DNA of 38,861 nt from Nitriliruptoraceae bacterium. Lineage in GTDB: Bacteria; Actinomycetota; Nitriliruptoria; Nitriliruptorales; Nitriliruptoraceae. Made by a program: the position numbers and the translations under genes. The notes beneath the pieces were generated by a model that was not told where the DNA came from, searched no databases, and worked only from the letters and a program-made list of their open reading frames with translations. The DNA lies in assembly GCA_007136095.1 (NCBI GenBank), contig SLHP01000151.1, forward strand, positions 1 to 38,861, in the 5' to 3' direction. How positions within the stretch are numbered: position 1 is the stretch's first letter; each line of letters opens with the position of its first letter. Shown here in pieces: positions 27,825 through 34,653 of this stretch.

Positions 27825-28610
27825 ATGCGACTCATCAGCTGGAACGTCAACTCGCTCCGGGCCCGCCTCCCACGGGTCCTCGAGCTGTTGGAACAGCATG
27901 CTCCGGATGTCGTCTGTGTCCAGGAAACCAAGGTCACCGCCGAGACCTTCCCCCACGATGCCCTGGCCGCCGTCGGCTACCGGGCCGTCGAACACTCCGA
28001 GGGTCGGTGGAACGGGGTGGCCCTGCTGGTCCCGGAGGCCGCGGAGGTCACCGGCGTCTCGACGGGGCTGCCCGGTGAACCGGATCCAGCCGAGGCCCGG
28101 TGGATCGAGGCGACGGTCGACGGGGTACGCACGATCAGCGTGTACGTGCCGAACGGTCGCGAACCCGATCACCCGATGTTCGCGGCCAAGCTCACGTTCC
28201 TGGACGCTGCCAGGCAGCACCTCCGGGGACTGGTCGACGCCGGACCGACCGTGCTCGCCGGTGACGTGAACGTGGCGCTCGAGGACCGGGACGTCTGGGA
28301 CGTCGCGGCGTTCGTCGACGCGACCCACGTCACCGCGCCGGAGCGGGAGCGACTCTCGGCGCTGCTCGAGCTGGGACTGACCGATGCGTTCCGGCGCATC
28401 TCACCGGATGGTGAAGGCTTCACGTGGTGGGACTACCGCATGGGAGCGTTCCGGCGCGGCATGGGGATGCGGATCGACTACGCACTGGCCAGCCGCCACC
28501 TCGAGGTCGTCGCCTGCGAGGTCGACACCACCTTCCGGCGGGCCAACGACGCCGGTGACAAGCCCTCCGACCACGCGCCGCTGGTGGTCGACCTGGACGT
28601 CACCGACTGA
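27825..28610 (+). CDS. xth: exodeoxyribonuclease III family protein
   Basis: EEP-fold AP endonuclease/3'-exonuclease acting in base-excision repair, 261 residues. Motifs are complete: ISWNVNSLRARL (about 4-15), VVCVQETKVT with the metal Glu (about 29-38), VYVPNGREPDHP, LAGDVNVALEDRDVWD (about 145-160) and the C-terminal SDHAPLVVDLDV with the catalytic Asp-His. The FTWWDYRMGAFRRGMGMRIDY stretch (two adjoining segments near 202-222) is characteristic of XthA. It diverges from the MFS gene and stops 35 bases from the end of the convergent flavoprotein gene, with no hairpin seen. Confidence 0.94.
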   Translation: MRLISWNVNSLRARLPRVLELLEQHAPDVVCVQETKVTAETFPHDALAAVGYRAVEHSEGRWNGVALLVPEAAEVTGVSTGLPGEPDPAEARWIEATVDGVRTISVYVPNGREPDHPMFAAKLTFLDAARQHLRGLVDAGPTVLAGDVNVALEDRDVWDVAAFVDATHVTAPERERLSALLELGLTDAFRRISPDGEGFTWWDYRMGAFRRGMGMRIDYALASRHLEVVACEVDTTFRRANDAGDKPSDHAPLVVDLDVTD

Positions 28611-28645
28611 TCACACACCGTGGTCATCCGTGCCACGCATGGCGC

Positions 28646-29875
28646 TCACCGTGCGCCCACCAGGTCGTGGTCGTCGGGGCAGGCGCCCCGTCCCGTGGCG
28701 ATGCGGTCACTGCGGACCGGGTCGTCGCCACGAACCGCAGCGGCGATCCGCAGCGCAGCTCGGCGTTGGCCGACCAGGTTGCCTGCGGTCGGACCGAGCC
28801 GCAGTGCCGCTCCGAAACCGCTGAGGTGGACGCGGGTTCCCGGCCAGGACAGGTCCGCCGCCAGGTCCGGCAGCCCGTGGGCGATCGTGGTGGGGAAGGA
28901 GGTCACGAGGTCCTGGCACAGCGGATCCAGCCCGACGTCGATGCGACCCCCCGTGGCGCACCACATCGCATCGGCCAGGACGGCGCGATCGTCGGTGCAG
29001 CGGACACGGACGCGATGCCCGATGGCATCGCATCCCACCACCTCGACACGTTCGCGCAGGTCGATGACGCCCGCCTCGATGCAGCGGTCAAGATCCCGCC
29101 GGACCCGGGCGGGGACACTGCCGCCACCGCGGGCGGTGTCGATCGTGCGGCGGCGGATGAACGCGTCCGGCTCCTGTTCGAACGGGCGGCGCTTGCGGGG
29201 TCCGAGCCAGCTCGGATCGGTGTCGAAGCGACGGACACGGAGACGCCGGCGGGCCAGCATGGTCACGCGGGCCCCGCGGCGGGCCGCGCCGATGGCCAGG
29301 TGTGCGGCCGACAGACCACCACCGACGATCACGACGTGTCCCCCGACCGGCGTGTTCGCGACGTTGGCCCGTTCGGTGTCCGCGAACACCTCGGTGCCGG
29401 CTGCGTCTCGCAGCCCGTCGGGCACCAGGGAACGCCGGGCGTTGGTCGCCAGGACGACCCGGTCCGGCTGTCGGGAGGAGCCGTCGGTCAGCCGCACCTC
29501 CGCTCGACCGTCTATGTGGATCCGGAGCCCGGTGACACCGGTCGGGGTCACGCGGTCGGTGAGGCCGCGCCGCTCGATCATCTCGTCGACGAAGGCATCG
29601 AACAGACCGGTCGTCGGCAGCTGGGTCCCGCCGCTGGCGATCAACCCCTTCCCGGCGGCGAACTCGAGCATCCCGAACGGGTCAGGATGGGGGTGGTGGA
29701 CCGCGGGGGAGCGCAGGTTCGGGATGTCCTGCGCGGCGAAGCGTCGATGCCAGGCGGCCATCCACGTCCCGGACGGATCCACGACCTCGACGTCGGCATC
29801 GACACGCTGGCACGTCAGGGTGGTCGCACAGGCCAGGCCTGCGGGGCCGGCGCCGACGATCAGGATGCTGGTCAT
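28646..29875 (-). CDS. FAD/NAD(P)-binding oxidoreductase, third gene of metal operon
   Basis: A flavoprotein of 409 residues. The FAD motif GAGPAGLACA (about 7-16) starts the protein and a second dinucleotide motif VIVGGGLSAAHLAIGAARRG (about 169-188) follows. The segment NLRSPAVHHPHPDPFGML near 53-70 is rich in His and Pro and recalls SidA/IucD-type or thioredoxin-reductase-like flavoproteins; reductase or N-hydroxylase activity is possible. There are no membrane segments. Its ATG overlaps the stop of the FeoB-like gene (ATGA), indicating translational coupling. It converges with exonuclease III. Its presence next to a FeoB-like permease suggests reductive handling of a metal or metallophore, but no such activity is shown. 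Confidence 0.85.
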   Translation of the reverse strand: MTSILIVGAGPAGLACATTLTCQRVDADVEVVDPSGTWMAAWHRRFAAQDIPNLRSPAVHHPHPDPFGMLEFAAGKGLIASGGTQLPTTGLFDAFVDEMIERRGLTDRVTPTGVTGLRIHIDGRAEVRLTDGSSRQPDRVVLATNARRSLVPDGLRDAAGTEVFADTERANVANTPVGGHVVIVGGGLSAAHLAIGAARRGARVTMLARRRLRVRRFDTDPSWLGPRKRRPFEQEPDAFIRRRTIDTARGGGSVPARVRRDLDRCIEAGVIDLRERVEVVGCDAIGHRVRVRCTDDRAVLADAMWCATGGRIDVGLDPLCQDLVTSFPTTIAHGLPDLAADLSWPGTRVHLSGFGAALRLGPTAGNLVGQRRAALRIAAAVRGDDPVRSDRIATGRGACPDDHDLVGAR

Positions 29876-31551
29876 GCCAGGCCCCGCAGGAGCAGTGCTC
29901 CGCCCCAACTGACCACGGCGGCGAGCAACAGTGCACCGACCGCCTGGCGCCAGAGCAACCGTGCCGCGATGCGTCGACCACGCTCCCGGGCGATCGTCAG
30001 GGCGGTGACCAGGCACGGCACCAACGCCCCGGCCAGGAGCAGCGCCGCCAGGAGTTGTGGACCGTCGAGTATCTCCACCGTTCCCGGCTCGGCGAGCAGC
30101 AGCAGCCCGTCCTTGCGGATCGATGCGAGCACGACGGGTAGTGCGACCTCCGTGGGCAACCGCAGGAGGCCCATCATCGGCGCCAGCGGTCGCGCCAGGC
30201 GCTCGAGCAGGCCGGTCGCCGCCAGGAGTGACGCGGTCACGGTGATGGCGAGGAAGATCGGCAACGCCTTGATCGTGACGTGGCGCAGGGTGGCGCCGGC
30301 CTCGCGGCGGATGTCGGTCCACTGCGGCCTCATCAGGAAGGCGCGTCCGCGCAACAGGTGCAGGTCGAGCGAAACCGGGTCGGTGCCCTCTGCCCGGGCG
30401 ATGAGTCGCGCGTGGACCAGCGCCACGCCGAGCAGCACGCTCAGGTAGGGGACGACCAACGCCGGTCGCTGGGCGGCCGCCAGCACGCCGAGGGTCGCGC
30501 CCAGCTGGTAGGAACAGGCGCTACCGAACGCGATCGCGCCGATCGTCGCGTCCCGGGTACAACCCGAACACGACCGGGTCGAGATGACCGCCGGCACGTT
30601 GCAGCCGTGGCCGGCGACGATCCGGACGAGGTCCCGACCAGTCAGACCGAACGGCCGGACCAGGGGATGCACCGCCGTGGTGAGCCGGTCGAGCAGGCCG
30701 CTGGCCTTGAGCACGCCGAGGAGCAGCGCGAGCACCACGACGACGGGCAGGGCCCAGACCAGCAGGAGCGGTCCCATGGTGATCAGGCCATAGTCGCCGG
30801 CGATGACGTCCGCGAGCGGCCACGGCAGGCGGGTCGCTGCCTCGGCGATGGGTTCCAGTCCGGCTTCGACGAACGGTTCGATGGCGTCCGCAACCGTGAT
30901 GGCAAGCCACACGGAGGCGATCGCCGGAGCCAACAGGATGGTCAGCCCGGCGATGGGCCCGACCCATCGGTGCTCGAGGATCGTCGGTGGGGGCTCGATC
31001 CGCCAGCCGACCCGTGCCAGCACCGGACCCCGGGTGAACTCTCCGGGATCCGCCAGGGCGGCCCGCAGCTCAGCGACTCCCGCGGCACCGTCACGGGCGT
31101 CGAGCGCGATGAACGGCACGCCCGTCGCTGCGGCCACGCCGGCCAGCGCTCGGCGGGCGGCGACGGTGTCCTGCACGCGGTCCCAGTTGGTCACCGCGAC
31201 CACACCCCGCCGACCGGCGACCACGGGGAGCAGCTCGGCGAGCTCGTCATCGAGGTGGGTTGCCCGCAGGACCAGCAGCACGTCCGCGTCCTGGTCCAGG
31301 GCCCGCAGCGCCGTCGCGGTGGTGGCCGCATCGATCCGGTGCACGATGCCGGGCGTGTCGACGATGTCGCGTGCACCGTCGCTGTAGGTCTCGATCGCCA
31401 ACGTCGAACCCGCGACGTTCTGGGCGCGCGACCGCGTACCCGTCAGCGCGCCGGGGAGGGTCGACTTGCCCGACGACTCGGGGCCGACGAGGACCAGCGG
31501 CCTCGTGCCGGTTGCTGGTGGTGGGCTCGGTGGGGTGCTCGATCGCCTCAT
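29872..31551 (-). CDS. FeoB-like GTPase-permease
   Basis: A short FeoB-related protein of 559 residues (classical FeoB is about 600-800). The N-terminal G domain has G1 GPESSGKST (23-31), G3 DTPG (65-68) and a G5-like LDARDG (150-155); the G4 position reads NWDR instead of NxxD, so guanine specificity may be altered. Residues about 195-559 form the membrane part, with the gate motif GHGCNVPAV (314-322) followed by an unusual CxxC (CSGC, 328-331) and a further Cys at 346. ATG 31551 shares its A with the upstream stop (TGATG). No FeoA or FeoC is encoded nearby. It probably imports a divalent cation; the upstream box suggests zinc-linked control rather than iron. Confidence 0.8.
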   Translation of the reverse strand: MRRSSTPPSPPPATGTRPLVLVGPESSGKSTLPGALTGTRSRAQNVAGSTLAIETYSDGARDIVDTPGIVHRIDAATTATALRALDQDADVLLVLRATHLDDELAELLPVVAGRRGVVAVTNWDRVQDTVAARRALAGVAAATGVPFIALDARDGAAGVAELRAALADPGEFTRGPVLARVGWRIEPPPTILEHRWVGPIAGLTILLAPAIASVWLAITVADAIEPFVEAGLEPIAEAATRLPWPLADVIAGDYGLITMGPLLLVWALPVVVVLALLLGVLKASGLLDRLTTAVHPLVRPFGLTGRDLVRIVAGHGCNVPAVISTRSCSGCTRDATIGAIAFGSACSYQLGATLGVLAAAQRPALVVPYLSVLLGVALVHARLIARAEGTDPVSLDLHLLRGRAFLMRPQWTDIRREAGATLRHVTIKALPIFLAITVTASLLAATGLLERLARPLAPMMGLLRLPTEVALPVVLASIRKDGLLLLAEPGTVEILDGPQLLAALLLAGALVPCLVTALTIARERGRRIAARLLWRQAVGALLLAAVVSWGGALLLRGLA

Positions 31552-32678
31552 CAACACAGACAGTCGTCGTTGCAGCACGACAGGTCGTCGAGGAAGAACC
31601 GGTGCTCCCGCAGTTCCCCGAGGGGCTCGGTGTCGACCTCCAGTCGCTCACCGATGTCGCGCGCGACGATGGCGAAGCGCTGGCGAAACTTGTAGATGAA
31701 GCAGAAGATCGCCTCGCGGTGGGCGAGGGCTGGACCGGCCAGGTAGAGGCCGGGGACCACGGTGGAGCCATCGTTCTCCTCGAAGAGTTCGACCCGGCCG
31801 TGCTCGTCGAACTTGAAGCGATCGCGGATGATGGAGAGCGAGCCCTCGAAACCGATGGCCAGCAGTGGAGGGCCGTCCGTCGGGTGGGCCTCGCCGTCGG
31901 AGGTCGTCACGAACCAGCCGTCGCCGGCTGCGGTCACGGTGTCGACGGACACTCCGCCGATGAGTTCCAGCCGATCCGTGTCGTCGGCGGCTCGGAGCCG
32001 TCCCTGCGTGTACGGCGACAGGATGCGTGACGGGTCGGCGTCGATGACGTCCCAGGGTGCGTCCGGGTCGATGACGGTGACGCGCTTCCCCCGGGCGATC
32101 AGGTTGGCGGCCGCATCGATCCCGGACTCGTACCCGCCGATGATCACGGCGTCGTCGCCCGGATGCTCGCCCCAGGAGGTGATGTTCACCGTCGGGATGC
32201 CGTGTCCGGCCCCCGGGAAACCGGTGTGTCGCGGGTACTGCGCTTCCCCGGCGGCCCACACCACGTTGCGGGCGATCAAGTCGCCACCGTCGGCCACCTC
32301 GACGGTGAGGTGGCCGTCGTCACGTGGCACGACGTCGGTGACCTCGATGCCCGTGCGCACCTCGATCTCGTCCAGGCGGGCGACCATGTCGAGGTAGGCC
32401 GCGTACTGCGCACCGGTGGGGTGTTCTTCGGTCAGCGACAGGGCGGGCGAGGTATCGGGTGTGATGGCGTTGAGATCGACCAGCCCGAACTGGTTCCCAG
32501 TGAACGACGGGGTGATGAGCCGCATGTCGGGCGGCCACCGCAGGAACGAGGCGCCGACGCCGTGGCGGTCGACGACGGTTGCTGCGACGCCGAGACGCCG
32601 GAGCGTCGACGCGACGCCGAGTCCGGCAGGTCCTGCGCCGATGATCACGACATCGTGGATGGCTGCTGATGATGGCAC
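31551..32678 (-). CDS. YpdA/CzcO-like flavoprotein with C-terminal Cys cluster
   Basis: An FAD/NAD(P)-dependent oxidoreductase of 375 residues resembling YpdA and CzcO. It has GAGPAGLGVA (14-23) for FAD, GASFLRWP, a second motif VIIGGYESGIDAAANLI (about 178-194) for NAD(P), and a C-terminal YLAGPALAH segment. The last eight residues are CCNDDCLC (CCxxxCxC), which could bind metal or form a redox disulphide. It leads the three-gene operon; its stop overlaps the FeoB-like ATG. A 7-1-7 inverted repeat overlaps the predicted promoter at 32708-32736. No secretion signal is present. Confidence 0.86.
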   Translation of the reverse strand: MPSSAAIHDVVIIGAGPAGLGVASTLRRLGVAATVVDRHGVGASFLRWPPDMRLITPSFTGNQFGLVDLNAITPDTSPALSLTEEHPTGAQYAAYLDMVARLDEIEVRTGIEVTDVVPRDDGHLTVEVADGGDLIARNVVWAAGEAQYPRHTGFPGAGHGIPTVNITSWGEHPGDDAVIIGGYESGIDAAANLIARGKRVTVIDPDAPWDVIDADPSRILSPYTQGRLRAADDTDRLELIGGVSVDTVTAAGDGWFVTTSDGEAHPTDGPPLLAIGFEGSLSIIRDRFKFDEHGRVELFEENDGSTVVPGLYLAGPALAHREAIFCFIYKFRQRFAIVARDIGERLEVDTEPLGELREHRFFLDDLSCCNDDCLC

Positions 32679-32707
32679 GGAGCACTGATCCTGATCGGTG
32701 GCTAGAG

Positions 32708-32736
32708 AGCGTAACCGTTCTAGGAACAGTTCTCAA
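32708..32736 (-). promoter_or_regulatory. predicted promoter of flavoprotein-FeoB operon
   Basis: On the minus strand, TTGAGA (plus positions 32731-32736) and TACGCT (32708-32713) are separated by exactly 17 bases. The Zur-like box at 32721-32735 covers the -35 and half of the spacer, so bound repressor would block polymerase. Confidence 0.55.
32721..32735. promoter_or_regulatory. candidate Zur/Fur-family box, flavoprotein operon
   Basis: TAGGAAC-A-GTTCTCA is a 7-1-7 interrupted palindrome (five inner pairs match well), as expected for Fur-family operators, here with the form GGAACnGTTCYCA. The right half and following AATAC closely match the box at 34527-34541 in the znuA/znuC intergenic region. 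It lies 43 bases upstream of the flavoprotein start. Confidence 0.6.
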
Positions 32737-32862
32737 TACTGGGTTGCCCTCGGACGCGAGGAGCATCCCCGGCGCACCCGTCTGCCACCTGCGATGCCCC
32801 GCAACATGCGTTGAGCCCGCCACGGGGGCGGGCTCAACGGGTCGCTCGGTGCTGCGGTGTGC

Positions 32863-33162
32863 TCAGTGCTCGTCGTAGTGGTCGCCGTGTTCGGCGTGGC
32901 GGTGACCGTCGTGGATGTAGTCGACGTGGTCGTCGTGCTGCAGTGTGTCGTGACCGCAGTCGGGACCGTGCGCATGATCGTGCGGCGTGGCAACGGCATG
33001 GACACCAGCCAGGTCGTGCTCGTCGACGTGGTCGTCGTGCTGGTGGTGGGCGTGACCATCATGCAGGTAGTCGACGTGGCCATCGTGCTCCACCGCCGGG
33101 TGACCGCAGTCGGGCCCGTGGACGTGGGTGTGGTCGTCGTGGACGGTGCAGGTCGAACTCAT
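32863..33162 (-). CDS. His-rich two-repeat small protein, probable zinc-binding
   Basis: A 99-residue protein with 27 His and two Cys in the repeats, soluble and without a signal peptide. Residues 15-49 and 65-99 are two 35-residue repeats in perfect register (HGPDCGH, then HxxHVDYxHDGHxH, then DEH), joined by a short linker. Such His-rich proteins occur in other actinomycetes and are sometimes named 'zinc transporter permease', but there is no membrane segment here. Zinc or nickel buffering is the simplest reading. ATG 33162 lies about 30 bases from the predicted transcript start. The gene follows arsR on the same strand, with an ArsR-type operator in its promoter. Confidence 0.8.
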   Translation of the reverse strand: MSSTCTVHDDHTHVHGPDCGHPAVEHDGHVDYLHDGHAHHQHDDHVDEHDLAGVHAVATPHDHAHGPDCGHDTLQHDDHVDYIHDGHRHAEHGDHYDEH

Positions 33163-33198
33163 CAGCGATCCGATGGAAGGGGGCTTGTTGCTCTGCAA

Positions 33199-33227
33199 AG
33201 CGTAACATCGATACATCGCGATGTAAA
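33199..33227 (-). promoter_or_regulatory. promoter with operator for His-rich gene
   Basis: On the minus strand, TTTACA (plus 33222-33227) and TACGCT (33199-33204) are exactly 17 bases apart. The 14-bp perfect palindrome TACATCGCGATGTA (33212-33225) lies across the -35 and spacer, and a further ACATCG copy is at 33205. This is where an ArsR-family repressor would be expected to act, and arsR lies just upstream. Confidence 0.6.
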
Positions 33228-33334
33228 GATAGTTGTGGCTGATCCATCCGCCCGGCGATCGACGCCCGTCTGTGGCTGCCTGCCGCGGAGCCGTGTAGCC
33301 GGCCGGCCTGTCTGAGGCCGCCTCGCTACACGCG

Positions 33335-33652
33335 TCAGTCGACCTCGCTGGCGTGGACGATGGCATCCTCGACGATATGGGCGACGTGGTTGTCGACGAG
33401 GAAGTAGCTCACGGAACGGCCCTTGCGGTGGCGCTCCACGAGGCGGGCGGCTCGCAGGGTGGCCAGATGCTCGGAGACGCGCGGCTGGGCAAGCTCCAGC
33501 GCGTCCACGAGTTCGTGGACGGCGCGCTCCCCGCCGGCGAGTTCGCGGACGATCGCGACCCGCGTCGGGTTCGACAGCGCACGGAACATCTCCGTCGTGC
33601 GCTCGAGTGCGGCCGGGTCGGCTTCCGTGATCGACACCTGGGGTCCTCGCAT
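33335..33652 (-). CDS. ArsR/SmtB-family zinc-sensing repressor
   Basis: A 105-residue winged-helix repressor. The core (about 20-85) has SNPTRVAIVRELAGGERAVHELVDAL (adjoining segments), the recognition helix AQPRVSEHLATLRAARLV and the wing RHRKGRSVSYFL. The C-terminal alpha-5 helix carries D87, H89, H100 and E103, in the spacing DxH-x10-HxxE, identical in pattern to the SmtB zinc site. No alpha-3 CxC site is seen. Such proteins release DNA when zinc is high. It lies 48 bases downstream of znuC on the same strand and 172 bases upstream of the His-rich gene, whose promoter holds a palindrome. Confidence 0.88.
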   Translation of the reverse strand: MRGPQVSITEADPAALERTTEMFRALSNPTRVAIVRELAGGERAVHELVDALELAQPRVSEHLATLRAARLVERHRKGRSVSYFLVDNHVAHIVEDAIVHASEVD

Positions 33653-33699
33653 GGGATGCGGCAGTCTACGTGCGGTATCCGCCGAACGAGGATCAGGCG

Positions 33700-34455
33700 T
33701 CAGGACAAGCGGTGCTGATGGGGGTCATCGAGCACGACGCTGCCGTCGTCGAGCACGTGGAGATGTCCGCCGTAGGCGACCGCGAGGTTCTCGGCGGTCA
33801 GGACCTCCCCTGGTGGACCCGCCGCCACGATCTCCGTGGCGATCAGGATGACCTGGTCGGCCAGCCGAGCCGTCCCGACATCGTGCGTCGTCAGCGCCAC
33901 CGCGGTCCCCCGGTCGCGCTCGGAGGTCATCACCGAGGTGATCGTCTCCTGCGTGATCAGGTCCAGCCCCGTGATCGGTTCGTCGAGGAGCAACACATCC
34001 GCCTGCTGGGCCAGGCCCTGCGCCACGTAGGTCCGTTGACGCTGTCCGCCGGAGAGTTCGTGCAGTTGGCGGTTGGTGAGATCACCGAGTTGCATCCGTT
34101 CGACCGCATCATCGATCGCCCGACGGTCCTGCCGGGACAGCCGCCGGTGGAGTCCCGTGTGTGCGTAGGTTCCCATGCGGACGGTCTCGATCACGGTGAG
34201 CGGCAGGGCCTCGTTCGCGACCGTCGACTGCAGGACGTGGGCAACGCGCTGGCGTCCCTGCTTCGGTGGTCGGCCGTGCACCAGGACCCGACCCTTCGTC
34301 GGGCTCACCAGCCCAGAGATCGTCGACAGCAGGGTGGACTTCCCTGAGCCGTTCGGGCCGATGATGGCCACGACACTGCCCGTCCGGATGTCCACGGTCG
34401 CGTCCCGCACGGCCTCGATGGGCCCGTAGGAGACGTCGAGGTGGTCGATGTGCAC
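33700..34455 (-). CDS. znuC: zinc ABC transporter ATP-binding protein ZnuC
   Basis: Cytoplasmic ATPase of the zinc-uptake ABC system, 251 residues. It has Walker A GPNGSGKST (about 37-45), the Q-loop, the signature LSGGQRQRT (about 134-142), Walker B VLLLDEPITG and a switch His in THDVGTA. The frame is open further upstream, but that part would run through the operator; GTG 34455 follows GAGGGAGCGGG and begins just before the conserved VHIDHLDVSYG. It is divergent from znuA and znuB, which supply the solute-binding protein and permease, and shares their intergenic box. arsR follows after 48 bases, probably in the same transcript. Confidence 0.92.
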   Translation of the reverse strand: MHIDHLDVSYGPIEAVRDATVDIRTGSVVAIIGPNGSGKSTLLSTISGLVSPTKGRVLVHGRPPKQGRQRVAHVLQSTVANEALPLTVIETVRMGTYAHTGLHRRLSRQDRRAIDDAVERMQLGDLTNRQLHELSGGQRQRTYVAQGLAQQADVLLLDEPITGLDLITQETITSVMTSERDRGTAVALTTHDVGTARLADQVILIATEIVAAGPPGEVLTAENLAVAYGGHLHVLDDGSVVLDDPHQHRLS

Positions 34456-34526
34456 GGCAACGTCCCGCTCCCTCGGCGCGCCCTCGGGCGCCTGGCGCGC
34501 GCTACGTGGCGTTCTGGTTGGCGGTT

Positions 34527-34541
34527 CAGGAACGGTTCCCA
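34527..34541. promoter_or_regulatory. candidate Zur box between znuC and znuA
   Basis: CAGGAAC-G-GTTCCCA is a 7-1-7 interrupted palindrome with a perfect core GGAAC-G-GTTCC. With its following ATTAC it aligns to the box at 32721-32735. It lies in the 198-base interval between the divergent znuC and znuA starts and could control both. Confidence 0.6.
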
Positions 34542-34653
34542 TTACTCTCCCCGGTGCGGAGTGCAGGACAGTAGCGGCTGATGTGAGAGACCGACGGCTG
34601 CTGAAGAAGACAACGAGTCGCCACCCGTTCATCCACGATCGAAGAGTTCACCG

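Noticed and set aside
28667-30448. 593-codon plus-strand frame across flavoprotein and FeoB-like genes
   Set aside because: It crosses two recognised minus-strand genes and has no domain of its own.
32811-33242. Plus-strand frames over the His-rich gene
   Set aside because: They are Val/Arg-rich mirrors of the CAT/CAC/GAC-rich repeats on the other strand.
33163-33366. Extended His-rich frame starting near the arsR 3' end
   Set aside because: An upstream ATG lies inside the predicted promoter spacer and would not be in the transcript. The extension has no His pattern.
34456-34632. Longer znuC frame upstream of GTG 34455
   Set aside because: It would run through the inferred Zur box and gives a Arg/Pro-rich N-terminus not seen in ZnuC proteins.
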